Shown here piece after piece: positions 9,848-19,715 of a stretch of DNA of 64,000 nt. A model generated the notes under the pieces. The model was not told the origin of the DNA and searched no databases. It saw only the letters and a list, made by a program, of their open reading frames with translations. Position 1 is the stretch's first letter; each line of letters opens with the position of its first letter. The stretch spans positions 2,294,001 through 2,358,000 of the forward strand of contig NZ_CP097332.1 in the NCBI RefSeq assembly GCF_023516435.1, given 5' to 3'. This DNA is from Jatrophihabitans telluris. Lineage in GTDB: Bacteria > Actinomycetota > Actinomycetes > Mycobacteriales > Jatrophihabitantaceae. The position numbers were made by a program, and so were the translations under genes.

Positions 9848-10278
9848 TCAGGGCTGATGGTCGCCATCGACGCGGTCATGAGGGCGCAGCTGACCCGGTC
9901 GCCGTTGGCCCGGATCGCGAAGGCCTCGGCCCGGACGAACGTGATCGTGCGTCCCGGTTTGACGACTTCGGCTACGGCGAGAATCTGCTCCCCCACGGAC
10001 GGGCGCATCAGATGCACCGTGAAGTCGACGCTGAGCACCCCGGACCCAGGCGGCATCAGCGTGCTGGCCGCGAAACCGCACGCGGTGTCCAGGATCGCGG
10101 TGACCGCACCGGCGTGGACGAAGCCGTCCTGCTGGGTGATCTCCGGCCGCACCGGCATCGCAACGTCCACCCGGCCCGCCTCGATCCGGACGATCTCGGC
10201 CTGCAGGGTGTCCATCAGCCCCTGTTGGGCAAAGGCTTCCTGCGCCTGCCGGATCGACAGGTCGGTCGCTTGACTCAT
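9814..10278 (-). CDS. PaaI-family hotdog thioesterase
   Basis: A 154-residue hotdog-fold protein, probably an acyl-CoA thioesterase. The core DGFVHAGAVTAILDTACGFAA holds the conserved HxG and active-site Asp region of the PaaI group, followed by LSVDFTVHLMRPSVGEQ and VKPGRTITFVRAEAF. The substrate cannot be told from sequence. It starts three bases after the aspS stop, so it is probably the last gene of the aspS unit. Its last 34 bases overlap the 3' end of fdhD on the other strand. Confidence 0.85.
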   Translation of the reverse strand: MSQATDLSIRQAQEAFAQQGLMDTLQAEIVRIEAGRVDVAMPVRPEITQQDGFVHAGAVTAILDTACGFAASTLMPPGSGVLSVDFTVHLMRPSVGEQILAVAEVVKPGRTITFVRAEAFAIRANGDRVSCALMTASMATISPDQRPTTRSSPE

Positions 10279-10281
10279 ACC

Positions 10282-12111
10282 TCAGCTGCGCTTCGGGTTC
10301 GGCGGCACGCCGGGCTCGTCGTCGTTCAGGGGCGGGATCGCCAACGCGCCGCTGTCGGGCTTGGGCCGGGCGTCGATGCCGGCCTCCTTGCGCTGCTCGG
10401 GGGTGATCGGCGCCGGCGCCTCGGTGAGGGGGTCGAAACCGTTGCCGGTCTTCGGGAAGGCGATGACGTCGCGGATGGAGTCGGTACGGGAGAGCAGGGC
10501 GCAGATCCGGTCCCACCCGAAGGCCAGCCCACCATGCGGCGGCGCGCCGTAGGCGAAGGCATCCAGTAGGAACCCGAACTTCTCCTGGGCCTGTGCGGGC
10601 GAGAGCCCCATGATCGCGAAGACCCGCTCCTGGATCTCGCGGCGGTGGATACGGATCGACCCACCACCGATCTCGTTGCCGTTGCAGACGATGTCGTAGG
10701 CGTAGGCCAGCGCGCTGCCCGGATCGGTGTCGAAGGTGTCCAGGAACTCGGCCTTCGGGCTGGTGAAGGCGTGATGGACGGCGGTCCAGGCGCCGGCGCC
10801 GACCGCGACGTCACCGCTGGCGGTGGCGTCGGCGGACGGCTCGAACAACGGGGCGTCGACGACCCACAAGAAGGACCACGCGGTCTCGTCGATGAGGCCG
10901 GCACGGCGGCCGATCTCCAGACGAGCGGCACCCAGCAGCGACTGGGACGACTTGCGCGCGCCGGCAGCGAAGAAGACGCAGTCACCGGGCTTCGCCCCGA
11001 CCTGGGTAGCCAGGCCTTCGCGCTCGGGCTCGCTGAGGTTCTTGGCGACCGGTCCCGACAGTTCGCCGTCCTCGCCGATCAGGACGTAAGCCAGGCCACG
11101 CGCACCCCGTTGCTTGGCCCACTCCTGCCACGCGTCGAGCTGGCGACGGGCCTGCGCGGCACCTCCGGGCATGACGACCGCACCGACGTACTCGCTCTGA
11201 AACACCCGGAAGGGCGTGTCCGCGAAGTACTTGGTGCACTCGGTCAGCTCGAGATCGAAACGAAGATCGGGCTTGTCCGAGCCGTACCGGTTCATGGCGT
11301 CGGCGTAGGTCATCGTGGGGATGGCCGGGATCTCGTACCCGATCAGACGCCACACGGCACGCAGCACGTCCTCGGCGACCGCGATGACGTCGGCCTGCTC
11401 GACGAAGCTCATCTCCAGGTCGAGCTGGGTGAACTCCGGTTGCCGGTCGGCGCGGAAGTCCTCGTCCCGGTAGCAACGCGCGATCTGGAAGTACCGCTCC
11501 ATCCCGGCCACCATCAGCAACTGTTTGAACAGCTGCGGCGACTGCGGCAGCGCGTACCACGAGCCGGGCTGCAGGCGGGCCGGGACCAGGAAGTCGCGCG
11601 CCCCCTCCGGCGTCGATCTGGTGAGCGTCGGCGTCTCGATCTCGACGAAGGCCTGCTCGTGCAGGACGTCGCGGGCGGCCTTGCTGACCTGGCTGCGGAG
11701 ACGGATCGCTGCTGCCGGAGCGGGACGGCGCAGGTCGAGATAGCGGTACTTCAACCGGGCCTCCTCGCCGACCTCGGTGTGCTCGTCGATCTGGAACGGC
11801 AGCACGGCCGCGGGGTTCAAGACGGTCACCGAGTCGGCGACGAGCTCGATCTCGCCGGAGGCGATGTTCGGGTTGATCTTGCCCTCGAGCCGGCTGCGCA
11901 CCTCGCCCCTGACCTGGATGCACCACTCGTTGCGAAGGTCGTGGGCGATGGCGTCATCGCGAACCACGACCTGGACGATGCCCGACGCGTCGCGCAGATC
12001 GATGAAGGCGACCCCGCCGTGATCACGCCGGCTGGCGACCCAACCGGCCAGAGTGACGGTTTCACCTGCGTGGTCGGCTCGAAGCGAGCCGGCCTCATGC
12101 GTGCGCAGCAC
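10282..12111 (-). CDS. aspS: Aspartyl-tRNA synthetase
   Basis: Class II synthetase that charges tRNA-Asp. It may also charge tRNA-Asn if the organism relies on transamidation, but sequence alone does not decide this. Order of domains: OB-fold anticodon domain ([20 protein letters not shown]), class II motif 2 ([20 protein letters not shown]), bacterial insertion domain, and motif 3 ([13 protein letters not shown]). I choose GTG 12111 (609 residues), whose product begins [11 protein letters not shown] like other AspRS proteins and which has AAGGA nine bases upstream. A TTG at 12135 would add eight unrelated residues. Confidence 0.96.
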   Translation of the reverse strand: MLRTHEAGSLRADHAGETVTLAGWVASRRDHGGVAFIDLRDASGIVQVVVRDDAIAHDLRNEWCIQVRGEVRSRLEGKINPNIASGEIELVADSVTVLNPAAVLPFQIDEHTEVGEEARLKYRYLDLRRPAPAAAIRLRSQVSKAARDVLHEQAFVEIETPTLTRSTPEGARDFLVPARLQPGSWYALPQSPQLFKQLLMVAGMERYFQIARCYRDEDFRADRQPEFTQLDLEMSFVEQADVIAVAEDVLRAVWRLIGYEIPAIPTMTYADAMNRYGSDKPDLRFDLELTECTKYFADTPFRVFQSEYVGAVVMPGGAAQARRQLDAWQEWAKQRGARGLAYVLIGEDGELSGPVAKNLSEPEREGLATQVGAKPGDCVFFAAGARKSSQSLLGAARLEIGRRAGLIDETAWSFLWVVDAPLFEPSADATASGDVAVGAGAWTAVHHAFTSPKAEFLDTFDTDPGSALAYAYDIVCNGNEIGGGSIRIHRREIQERVFAIMGLSPAQAQEKFGFLLDAFAYGAPPHGGLAFGWDRICALLSRTDSIRDVIAFPKTGNGFDPLTEAPAPITPEQRKEAGIDARPKPDSGALAIPPLNDDEPGVPPNPKRS

Positions 12112-12191
12112 GAGATGGTGTCCTTTCGAAGACAACGAATGCGTTCATTGTTTCACCCGGTCGAGGGGGCGTTGACCTGGCGGCGAAGCCA

Positions 12192-12259
12192 GCCGGCCGG
12201 TCGGTGGGGCGGACTGGTCCGTGGGGCCGGCCGGTCGGTGAGGCCGGCCGGTCGGTGAG
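12192..12259. repeat. 17-bp tandem repeat, four units, between hisS and aspS
   Basis: Four consecutive 17-base units: GCCGGCCGGTCGGTGGG, a diverged GCGGACTGGTCCGTGGG, then two identical GCCGGCCGGTCGGTGAG. The tract ends two bases before the hisS stop codon, in the 150-base gap between hisS and aspS. It could be mRNA structure or a simple local expansion. No gene is visible here. Confidence 0.85.
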
Positions 12260-12261
12260 GG

Positions 12262-13656
12262 TCAGGGCTCGGACCTGACCACCTGCGGACGAAGATCCTC
12301 GGCGGGCGGTGTCCAGGTCTGCGGATCCGCGTCGAGCTGGTCGCCGCTGCGGATGTCCTTGACCTGGTGTCCGATGGGGGCGCCACTCTCCGCCGCCGAG
12401 TCCGAATCGGCGGGGAACCACACGTACGGGATGCCGCGGCGTTCGGCGTAACGGATCTGTTTGCCGTATTTCTGGGCCGAGACCGCCACCTCGGTCGGGA
12501 TCCCGCGGGCGCGCAACTGGGCGGCGATCACGATGCACTGCTCACGCGAACCCTCGTCCGGCAGCGCCACGAGCACGGCGGAGGGCACCGATCGGCTGGC
12601 CGTGAGCTTCTTGCGGGTGAACAGTGGCGTCAGCAGCCGGGTCACCCCGAGCGAGATTCCGACGCCCGGGTAGCTGGTCCGCCCGTCGTTGGCCAGTGAG
12701 TCGTAGCGACCGCCCGAGCAGATCGAGCCGAGGCTCTCGAAGCCGGCCATCCGGGTCTCGAAGACGGTCCCCGTGTAATAGTCCAGCCCGCGCGCGATCC
12801 GCAGATCCGCCTCCACGACGAACCGTTCGGTGGCCACGCCGGCACAACCGGAGATGACCGTGGCCAGCTCCTGCAGACCCGTCTCGAGCAGCTCGTCCTC
12901 GACCCCGAGCGCGCGGACCCGCTCGACGAAGGAGCTATCGCTCGACCGGATCTCGGCCAGGGCCAGACATTGCTTGGCCTGGTCATCGGACAGGCCGGCC
13001 TCGTTGACCAGCATCGTGGCTACGATGTCGGCGGGAACCTTGTCGATCTTGTCGACGACCCGCATCACGCTCGCGACGTCCGGGGCTCCCAGACCGCGGT
13101 AGAAGCCCTCGATCAACTTGCGGTTGTTGATCTGCAGACGCAACGGGGGAAGGGGAAGCCGCGACAGGGCCTCGGCCATCACCCGAGCCACCTCGACATC
13201 GTGGTGGAAGGGAAGCTCACCGGCGGCGACGACGTCGATGTCGGCCTGGGTGAATTCGCGGTAACGGCCCTCCTGCGGGCGCTCGCCGCGCCAGACCTTC
13301 TGGATCTGGTATCGGCGGAACGGGAAGTCCAGCTTGCCGGCGTTCTCCAGCACGTAGCGGGCGAAGGGCACCGTGAGGTCGAAGTGGAGGCCGAGGGTGT
13401 TCGGGTCTCCCGCGTCCCCGCCGGAGTCCTCACCGTCCTCGCCGGCCTGCAGTCGACGCAGGATGTAAACCTCCTTGTCGATCTCGCCCTTGCGGAGCAA
13501 CTGCGACAGCGGCTCAGCGGCGCGGGTCTCGACGTTGGCGAAGCCGTGCAGCTCGAAGGTCGCGCGCAACTGGTCCAGAACCTGCTGCTCCACGGCGCGT
13601 TCGGCGGGCAGCAGTTCGGGGAAGCCGCTCAACGGAGTCGGCTTTGTGACACTCAT
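12262..13656 (-). CDS. hisS: Histidyl-tRNA synthetase
   Basis: Class II synthetase for tRNA-His, 464 residues. Characteristic motifs are LHFDLTVPFARYV (motif 1 side), RYQIQKVWRGERPQEGRYREFTQ (motif 2, described here as the RGERPQEGR loop) and RGLDYYTGTVFE (histidine A region). The C-terminal anticodon domain ends with GHQVKDIRSGDQL. The ATG at 13656 lies six bases downstream of the metallo-hydrolase stop, which suggests a common transcript. The MBL hydrolase-hisS adjacency is conserved in actinobacteria. Confidence 0.97.
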   Translation of the reverse strand: MSVTKPTPLSGFPELLPAERAVEQQVLDQLRATFELHGFANVETRAAEPLSQLLRKGEIDKEVYILRRLQAGEDGEDSGGDAGDPNTLGLHFDLTVPFARYVLENAGKLDFPFRRYQIQKVWRGERPQEGRYREFTQADIDVVAAGELPFHHDVEVARVMAEALSRLPLPPLRLQINNRKLIEGFYRGLGAPDVASVMRVVDKIDKVPADIVATMLVNEAGLSDDQAKQCLALAEIRSSDSSFVERVRALGVEDELLETGLQELATVISGCAGVATERFVVEADLRIARGLDYYTGTVFETRMAGFESLGSICSGGRYDSLANDGRTSYPGVGISLGVTRLLTPLFTRKKLTASRSVPSAVLVALPDEGSREQCIVIAAQLRARGIPTEVAVSAQKYGKQIRYAERRGIPYVWFPADSDSAAESGAPIGHQVKDIRSGDQLDADPQTWTPPAEDLRPQVVRSEP

Positions 13657-13662
13657 GTCCGG

Positions 13663-14328
13663 TTACAGATCCTTCAGGAAGGGGTTGGTGAGGCGCTCAT
13701 GCCCTATGGTCGTCTGTCCCCCGTGCCCGGGCAAAACGATTACCTCGTCGTCCATCGGCAGGATGACCTCACGCAACGATCGTGTCATGTCGGTCATGGA
13801 CCCGCCCGGCAGGTCCGTGCGTCCGATGGAACCGGCGAAAAGCACGTCACCGGCGAACAGCACCTGTTGGTCGTCGGCAGGCAGGGCGAACACCACCGAA
13901 CCCGCCGTGTGCCCTGGGGTGTGACGCACGGTGAATGACATTCCGGCCAACGTCAGGCCGTCCTTGTCGGCGAGTTCACGGACGTCGTCCGGCTCGGCGA
14001 AGGTCAGGCCCGGCACCCCGAAGAGGGGGGCTCCGTACGGCAGCCCCAGACCGGTCCAGGGGTCGGCGAGCGCGGAACGGTCCGAACTATGGATGTAGGC
14101 CGGAACGTCTCGGGCCTGGCAGACGGGCAACACCGAGAAGGTGTGGTCGAGATGGCCGTGGGTCAACACCACCGCGACGGGATGCAGCCGGTGCTCGGCC
14201 ACGATCTCGTCCAACTGCCCGGTGACGCCCGCCCCGGGGTCGATGATCACGCATTGCTCCCCGGGACCGCTGGCCACCACGAAGCAGTTCGTCCCGGCGA
14301 CCTGGGCCGGAAATCCCTGAATCAGCAC
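13663..14328 (-). CDS. Metallo-beta-lactamase-fold hydrolase (glyoxalase II-like)
   Basis: A 221-residue zinc hydrolase with the complete metal-binding set: THGHLDHT (HxHxDH), HTPGHTAGS, GDVLFAGSIGRTD (bridging Asp) and PGHGGQTTIGHE (last His). The length and order resemble YcbL-type glyoxalase II-like enzymes, but the thioester or other substrate is not determinable. GTG start at 14328 with AGGG upstream. Its position next to hisS, with the cyclophilin gene divergent, matches the arrangement in mycobacteria. Confidence 0.88.
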   Translation of the reverse strand: MLIQGFPAQVAGTNCFVVASGPGEQCVIIDPGAGVTGQLDEIVAEHRLHPVAVVLTHGHLDHTFSVLPVCQARDVPAYIHSSDRSALADPWTGLGLPYGAPLFGVPGLTFAEPDDVRELADKDGLTLAGMSFTVRHTPGHTAGSVVFALPADDQQVLFAGDVLFAGSIGRTDLPGGSMTDMTRSLREVILPMDDEVIVLPGHGGQTTIGHERLTNPFLKDL

Positions 14329-14536
14329 CGCTCGACCCTAGCCGTCCGCGCCCTGGGCTCGAGCCCCCAGCCCATCGGGGACTTCCCGCTGCGCCACGCT
14401 GGCCGGAATCCCCGGCCACGGTTCACAGCCCGTTGGGGTGGTCCCCACACCACGCTCTTACGAGATTTCGTAGACTTCGGCACCGTTGCCACTTATTCGC
14501 CGCGCCCTGTCACGGTGATTCCAGGAGGATCAGCTC
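14329..14536. other. Divergent intergenic region between the MBL hydrolase and cyclophilin genes
   Basis: A 208-base gap with no credible gene. It must hold promoters for both directions. Two small inverted repeats are visible: TGGCCGG/CCGGCCA (14400-14418) and TACGA-GATT-TCGTA (14459-14472). I cannot assign them to a known regulator. AGGAGG just before 14537 is the ribosome site of the cyclophilin gene. Confidence 0.5.
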
Positions 14537-15373
14537 GTGCCGACCAGCAAACAGAAGCGTGAGGCCGCCCGCCGCCATCTCGAGCGCCAGCTCCAGCGAC
14601 GCCAACAGCGGGAGTCCCGCCGCCGCCAGCTGACTCTCATCTCGACGGTGATCGGCATCCTGGTGATCTTCGCCGTTGTGATCGTCGGCGTCGTGATGCT
14701 CAGCAACGACAACAAGAAGTCCCCAACCGCTGCCGGCAGCACGACTCCGGCCGCGAGCGTCACCGCGAGCGCCAGCCCGACCGCGTCGGCCACGCCGAAC
14801 AAGATCTCCGGAACATGCAGCTTCACCAAGGGCACGGCGGCGGCGGCGAAGAAAGTCGGGCTCCCTGCGACCACAGTCGCCACCAAGGGGACGGCAGTCG
14901 TGAAGATCGCCACCAACCGCGGCGAGCTCACCTTCACCCTGGACCGCGCCAAGGCGCCGTGCACGGTCGCGAGCTTCGTCTCTCTGGTGAAACAGAAGTA
15001 CTACGACAACACCAGCTGCCACCGTCTGACCACCACGGGCATCTACGTCCTGCAGTGCGGCGATCCGACGGCCACCGGCAGCGGCGGGCCCGGCTACACG
15101 ATTCCCGACGAGTACCAGGGCAGCGAGACCTACGGCGTCGGCGTGCTCGCGATGGCCAATACGGGAGCCGCGCACAGCGGCGGCAGCCAGTTCTTCATCG
15201 TCTGGAAGGACAGCACGGCCGGCCTTGGCAAGACCTACACCGTCTTCGGCACGGTGACCGCGGGCATGCCCGTCGTGCAGAGCGTGGCCAAGGCGGGCTC
15301 TGACAATGCCAACGGCAGCGGGGACGGCAAGCCCAAGCTGCCGCTGAAATTCACCACGGCGACAACGGCCTGA
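14537..15373 (+). CDS. Membrane-anchored peptidyl-prolyl cis-trans isomerase (cyclophilin type)
   Basis: Folding catalyst on the outer face of the membrane. The 278 residues have a basic cytoplasmic head, one membrane helix (about residues 36-57, STVIGILVIFAVVIVGVV), an Ala/Ser/Thr linker, and a cyclophilin domain beginning KIATNRGELTFTLD, with HRLTTTGIYVLQCGDP, GSQFFIV and TVFGTVTAGMPVV. The catalytic Arg is in CHRL. GTG start with AGGAGG nine bases upstream. It is followed by a strong hairpin shared with the convergent rel gene. The rel/cyclophilin convergence is also known in mycobacteria. Confidence 0.93.
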   Translation: MPTSKQKREAARRHLERQLQRRQQRESRRRQLTLISTVIGILVIFAVVIVGVVMLSNDNKKSPTAAGSTTPAASVTASASPTASATPNKISGTCSFTKGTAAAAKKVGLPATTVATKGTAVVKIATNRGELTFTLDRAKAPCTVASFVSLVKQKYYDNTSCHRLTTTGIYVLQCGDPTATGSGGPGYTIPDEYQGSETYGVGVLAMANTGAAHSGGSQFFIVWKDSTAGLGKTYTVFGTVTAGMPVVQSVAKAGSDNANGSGDGKPKLPLKFTTATTA

Positions 15374-15388
15374 GCCGGCAAGAGCGAC

Positions 15389-15429
15389 ACGACAGGGCCC
15401 GGACCGTTCGCCGGTCCGGGCCCTGTCGT
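15389..15429. terminator. Perfect 17-bp hairpin between the cyclophilin gene and rel
   Basis: Arms 15389-15405 and 15413-15429 are exact reverse complements around a 7-base loop (GTTCGCC). It lies 16 bases after the cyclophilin stop, and the rel gene ends against it from the other side, so it can serve as a bidirectional intrinsic terminator. There is no long T run, as is common in high-GC actinobacteria. Confidence 0.9.
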
Positions 15430-15434
15430 TCTCG

Positions 15435-15482
15435 GCTCAGTTTGCCGCTCAGTTTGCGGATCTGGTTCGCGGCTCAGTTTGC
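15435..15482. repeat. Three copies of GCTCAGTTTGC at the 3' end of rel
   Basis: The 11-mer GCTCAGTTTGC occurs at 15435-15445, 15447-15457 and 15472-15482. The last copy contains the rel stop codon and encodes its final Ala-Asn. The 3' end of the gene has therefore been locally duplicated into the spacer. No function is evident. Confidence 0.75.
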
Positions 15483-17945
15483 GGCATGGATGCGGTAGAC
15501 GTCGTAGACGCCCTCGACGTTGCGAACGGTCCGCAACAGGTGACCAAGGTGTTTGGCTTCGGCCAGCTCGAAGGTGAACCGGGAGACCGCGACTCGGTCC
15601 CGGTTGGTGGTCACCGACGCGGAGAGGATGTTCACCTTCTCATCCGAGAGCACCCGCGACACATCCGAGAGCAGCCGATGCCGGTCCAGCGCCTCGACCT
15701 GAATGGACACCACGAACACCGAATCGGCCGAAGGAGCCCACTCGACGTCGACGAGCCGGTCCTGCTGCTCCAGCAGGGCTGAGGCGTTGGTGCACGTCCT
15801 GCGGTGCACCGACACACCACCTCCCCGGGTGATGAAGCCCAGGATCTCGTCACCCGGCACGGGAGTGCAGCAACGGGCCAGCTTCACCCAGACGTCCGAC
15901 ATGCCCGACACCATGATGCCGGCGTTGCCACCGGCCCGGCGCGAGGACGGACGTCCGGTGATCTCGCGGGTGGGAATCTCGGTCTCGGCCAGGTCCTCCA
16001 CCGCGCCCTCGACCCCGCCGAGTGACGCGACGAGTTTCTGCACGACCGACTGGGCCGAGACGTGACTTTCGCCGACGGCGACGTAGAGGGCGGTGATGTC
16101 GGCCAGATGCATCTCGCGGGCGATGGTGACGAGCTGATCACCGCCGAGCAGGCGTTGCATGGGTAGCGACGACTTGCGCATGGCGCGCGTCAGCGCGGTC
16201 TTGCCCGCCTCGACGGCGTCCTCGCGACGCTCCTTGGCAAACCATTGACGAATCTTGGTCTTGGCCCGGGGTGAGGCGACGAAGGCCAGCCAGTCCCGCG
16301 ACGGCCCGGCGCCCTCAGCCTTGGACGTGAAGACCTCGACGGTGTCGCCGTGATCGAGCTCGGTCTCCAGAGCAACGAGTTTGCCGTTGACGCGGGCACC
16401 GATGCAACGGTGCCCGACGTCGGTGTGCACCGCGTAGGCGAAGTCGACCGGGGTGGAACCGGCGGGCAGGCCGATGACGTCCCCCTTCGGCGTGAACACG
16501 TAGACCTCGCGGGCGCCGAGGTCGAAGCGCAGGGTGTCGAGGAACTCCCCCGGCTCCTGCGCCTCGCGCTGCCAGTCGAGCAGCTGGCGCAACCAGCCCA
16601 TCTCGTCGCTGACGGCGGCCGGTGTGGAAGCCGTCGCGGCGGCGTCCTTGTACTTCCAGTGCGCGGCGATGCCGAACTCGGCCGTGCGGTGCTGCGCCTG
16701 GGTGCGGATCTGCAACTCCACCGGCTTACCGCCCGGGCCGATCACCGTCGTGTGCAACGACTGGTACATGTTGAATTTCGGCATCGCGATGTAATCCTTG
16801 AACCGGCCGGGGACGGGCTGCCAGTTCGCGTGGATCACTCCTAGCGTGCCGTAGCAATCCCTTTCGGAATCGACCAGAACTCGGATGCCGACCAGGTCGT
16901 AGATGTCGGTGAACTCGCGTCCGCGCACGATCATCTTCTGGTAGATCGAGTAGTAATGCTTCGGCCGGCCGTACACATCGGCGTTGATCGAGCCGGCCTT
17001 CAGATCGGACTTGACCCGCTCGATGACCTGATTGAGGTAGACGTCGCGCTGAGGTGCTCGCTCGGCGACCAGCCGCACGATCTCGTCGTAACGCTTGGGG
17101 TACAGGGTGGCGAAGGCGAGATCCTCCAGTTCCCACTTGACGGTGTTCATGCCCAGGCGGTGCGCCAGCGGGGCCAGCACCTCCAGGGTCTCGCGCGCCT
17201 TGCGCTCCTGCTTGGCCGGCGGCAGGAATCGCAGGGTCCGCATGTTGTGCAGCCGGTCGGCGAGTTTGATCACGAGCACCCGGGGGTCGCGTGCCATGGC
17301 GACGATCATCTTGCGGATCGTCTCGGCCTCGGCGGCCTCGCCGAACTTCACCTTGTCGAGCTTGGTGACGCCCTCGACGAGGTGGGCGACCTCAGCCCCG
17401 AACTCCTCGGCGATTTCCTCGGTGGTGAGCCCGGTGTCCTCGACCGTGTCGTGCAACAGGGCGGCGACCAGGGTGGTGGTGTCCATTCCGAGCTCGGCGA
17501 GGATCGTCGCCACGGCGAGCGGGTGGGTGATGTAGGGATCGCCCGACTTGCGCAGCTGGCCGCGGTGGCGTTCCTCCGCGACGTCGTAACCGCGCTGCAG
17601 CAGTTTCGCGTCGACCTTGGGATGCGCGGCCCGGTGCACAGCGAGTAGCGGCTCGAGGACGGGCCGGACGGCGGCCGAGCGCTGCGGAGTGACGATGCGA
17701 CGCGCTACCCGGTCCCGGATGCGGCGCCGGTGCGCGGTCGAGTTGGGCTGGGGCGGCTGGGGCGGCTGGGCCGCGGCCGGCGATCTGGGGGGAGACGGCG
17801 GCGCCGCGGGCGCGGGCGCAGAGGCGGAGGCGGAACTGGGCGGCGCGACGGGAGCCCCGCCGGCCGCGGCCGCGCCGGCGATAGCGCGCGCCGACCTGCC
17901 CTCGGTCGAGGAACCGGGGGCAGGTGTGTTGGCCTCGGTCGTCAG
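15474..17945 (-). CDS. rel: Bifunctional (p)ppGpp synthetase/hydrolase Rel, probable CTG start
   Basis: Makes and degrades the stringent-response alarmone. Order of domains: HD hydrolase ([23 protein letters not shown]), synthetase ([21 protein letters not shown]), TGS ([21 protein letters not shown], given by position after the synthetase), zinc-finger region ([13 protein letters not shown]) and C-terminal ACT. The first ATG/GTG/TTG in frame is GTG 17639, but the codons before it encode RDRVARR...VLEPLLAV, which matches the conserved N-terminus of mycobacterial Rel. In that upstream frame no standard start exists back to the in-frame stop. CTG 17945 has GGAGG five bases upstream and gives 823 residues with a Pro/Ala-rich leader. 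I annotate from CTG. Confidence 0.93.
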   Translation of the reverse strand: MTTEANTPAPGSSTEGRSARAIAGAAAAGGAPVAPPSSASASAPAPAAPPSPPRSPAAAQPPQPPQPNSTAHRRRIRDRVARRIVTPQRSAAVRPVLEPLLAVHRAAHPKVDAKLLQRGYDVAEERHRGQLRKSGDPYITHPLAVATILAELGMDTTTLVAALLHDTVEDTGLTTEEIAEEFGAEVAHLVEGVTKLDKVKFGEAAEAETIRKMIVAMARDPRVLVIKLADRLHNMRTLRFLPPAKQERKARETLEVLAPLAHRLGMNTVKWELEDLAFATLYPKRYDEIVRLVAERAPQRDVYLNQVIERVKSDLKAGSINADVYGRPKHYYSIYQKMIVRGREFTDIYDLVGIRVLVDSERDCYGTLGVIHANWQPVPGRFKDYIAMPKFNMYQSLHTTVIGPGGKPVELQIRTQAQHRTAEFGIAAHWKYKDAAATASTPAAVSDEMGWLRQLLDWQREAQEPGEFLDTLRFDLGAREVYVFTPKGDVIGLPAGSTPVDFAYAVHTDVGHRCIGARVNGKLVALETELDHGDTVEVFTSKAEGAGPSRDWLAFVASPRAKTKIRQWFAKERREDAVEAGKTALTRAMRKSSLPMQRLLGGDQLVTIAREMHLADITALYVAVGESHVSAQSVVQKLVASLGGVEGAVEDLAETEIPTREITGRPSSRRAGGNAGIMVSGMSDVWVKLARCCTPVPGDEILGFITRGGGVSVHRRTCTNASALLEQQDRLVDVEWAPSADSVFVVSIQVEALDRHRLLSDVSRVLSDEKVNILSASVTTNRDRVAVSRFTFELAEAKHLGHLLRTVRNVEGVYDVYRIHAAN

Positions 17946-18057
17946 CGGAACCTCCGGGTGTGCACCTCAGAACAACTGGTTGCGCTTGCAGTCTATGCCG
18001 ATGGCGGGTCCGCCTTCAGCGGATCGATCACGGTAGCGGGTCAGTGGCCCGGCGGCG

Positions 18058-18615
18058 TCACAGCACCAGGAGGGAGGTGAGGTCCTGACCTTCGAGCCGC
18101 TGCCGTCCGTTGAGGAAGGACAGCTCGACGAGGACCCCGACGCCGGTGATCGTCGCGCCCGCACGGGTGAGCAGTTCGATGGTCGCGGCCAGCGTTCCAC
18201 CGGTGGCCAGGACGTCGTCGACGAGGTAGACGCGCTTGCCCTCCAGCAGCCCGACCGGGACCTCGATCTCGGCGCTGCCGTACTCCAGCTCGTAGCGGGC
18301 GCTCACCGTCGGCGGAGGCAGCTTGCCGGCCTTGCGTACCGGCACGACGCCGGCATCGACCGCACGCGCCACCGCGGCCGCGACCACGAAGCCGCGGGCC
18401 TCGACCCCGGCGATCAGATCCGCCTCGAACGCAGCAGGCAGGTCGGCGAAGGCGTCGATGCAGGCGTTGAAAGCGGCTGCGTCGGCCAGCAGCGGAGCGA
18501 TGTCCTTGAACAGGACTCCCGGCAGCGGGAAGTCGGGAACATCGCGCAGCATGCTGTCGATCAGCTGCGCGAGTTCCTCGCCGCCGAGGCCACGACCGTC
18601 CGCGGCTGCCGTCAC
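18058..18615 (-). CDS. apt: Adenine phosphoribosyltransferase
   Basis: Salvages adenine to AMP using PRPP. 185 residues. The PRPP loop is VYLVDDVLATGGTLAAT, and the family motif FKDIAPLLAD is near the N-terminus, with EARGFVVAAAVA in between. The GTG start at 18615 overlaps the secF stop by four bases (GTGA), so it is translationally coupled to secF. The secD-secF-apt-rel order is a conserved actinobacterial arrangement. The gap to rel (17946-18057) holds no gene. Confidence 0.95.
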   Translation of the reverse strand: MTAAADGRGLGGEELAQLIDSMLRDVPDFPLPGVLFKDIAPLLADAAAFNACIDAFADLPAAFEADLIAGVEARGFVVAAAVARAVDAGVVPVRKAGKLPPPTVSARYELEYGSAEIEVPVGLLEGKRVYLVDDVLATGGTLAATIELLTRAGATITGVGVLVELSFLNGRQRLEGQDLTSLLVL

Positions 18616-19715
18616 GGGCGTTTCCGGGGCTGTTTACGACTCGGCCGGGCGCCTGGGCGCGGAGCTGGTGCCGGGGTACCGAGAGTCGCCGGCCGGTTGA
18701 CCTCGACCCCCGCGGCGCCGGCCAGGACGGGCTCACCCGACTTGGCGGCAGCGGCGCGCTTGGCCGCGACCCGCTTGGCCAGAGCCTTGCTCTCGGCTTC
18801 CCGTTCCTTCAGCTCCACCACGATCGGCGTCGCCAGGAAGAGTGAGGAGTACGCACCGACCGCCAGCCCGATGAACAGAATCAGCGCCAGGTCCTTGATG
18901 GTGCCCACGCCGAGGAGACCGGCACCGACGAACAGCAGACCGGCCACCGGAAGCAGCGAGATGAGCGAGGTGTTGATGGACCGCATCAGCGTCTGGTTGA
19001 CCGCGAGGTTGGCGGCCTCTCCGTAGGTCATGCGCGCGGTCGCGCCGAGATCCCTGACGTTCTCGTTCACCTTGTCGAACACGACGACGGTGTCGTACAG
19101 GGAGAAACCAAGGATGGTGAGCAGGCCGACGATGGTCGAGGGTGTCAGCTCGAAGCCCACGATCGAATAGATGCCGGCGGAAATGATCAGGTCGTGCAGG
19201 AGGGCGACCAGCGCCGCAATGCCCATCTTCCACTCGTAGCGGATGGTGATGTAGATGAACACCGCGATCAGAAAGACGATCAGACCCTGGACGGCCTTCT
19301 TGGTGATCTCGCTACCCCAGGTGGAGGACACCGAGTCGACCGTGATCGAGCTGGCGGGGATCTTGAGCTGACCGGCCAGGGCGTTCTTGACCGCGGTCTG
19401 CTCGGTCTGGCTGATCTCCTTGGTCTTGATGATCACCGAACGGTTGCCGCCGTTGCCGACCTGCTGGGCGGCGCCGTCGGCGTGCACGGGACCCTTCGAC
19501 ATCGCGTTGTCGACCGTGGTGGCGGTGACGCCGCTGCCGCCGGGGACTTGGAACTGGGTGCCGCCCTTGAAGTCGATCCCCACGTTGAAGCCGCGCAGGA
19601 GAAAGCTCAGCAGGCACACGAGGACGAGCAGCAGCGAGGCCGCGTACCACCGGCGACGGGTCCCGATGAAGTCGAACCGGGTTTCACCGCGATAGAGCTT
19701 GGATGCGAGTCCCAT
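18612..19715 (-). CDS. secF: Protein translocase subunit SecF
   Basis: Works with SecD as a proton-driven partner of SecYEG in the membrane. The protein has one N-terminal helix (WYAASLLLVLVCLLSFLLRG), an extracytoplasmic domain starting GIDFKGGTQFQV, and five C-terminal helices including the conserved GFSLYDTVVVFDKVNEN stretch. The Lys/Ala/Pro-rich tail is unremarkable. ATG 19715 (367 residues) is five bases after GGGGAG; GTG 19718 is an alternative one codon earlier. It overlaps the secD stop and, at its own end, the apt start. Confidence 0.96.
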   Translation of the reverse strand: MGLASKLYRGETRFDFIGTRRRWYAASLLLVLVCLLSFLLRGFNVGIDFKGGTQFQVPGGSGVTATTVDNAMSKGPVHADGAAQQVGNGGNRSVIIKTKEISQTEQTAVKNALAGQLKIPASSITVDSVSSTWGSEITKKAVQGLIVFLIAVFIYITIRYEWKMGIAALVALLHDLIISAGIYSIVGFELTPSTIVGLLTILGFSLYDTVVVFDKVNENVRDLGATARMTYGEAANLAVNQTLMRSINTSLISLLPVAGLLFVGAGLLGVGTIKDLALILFIGLAVGAYSSLFLATPIVVELKEREAESKALAKRVAAKRAAAAKSGEPVLAGAAGVEVNRPATLGTPAPAPRPGARPSRKQPRKRP

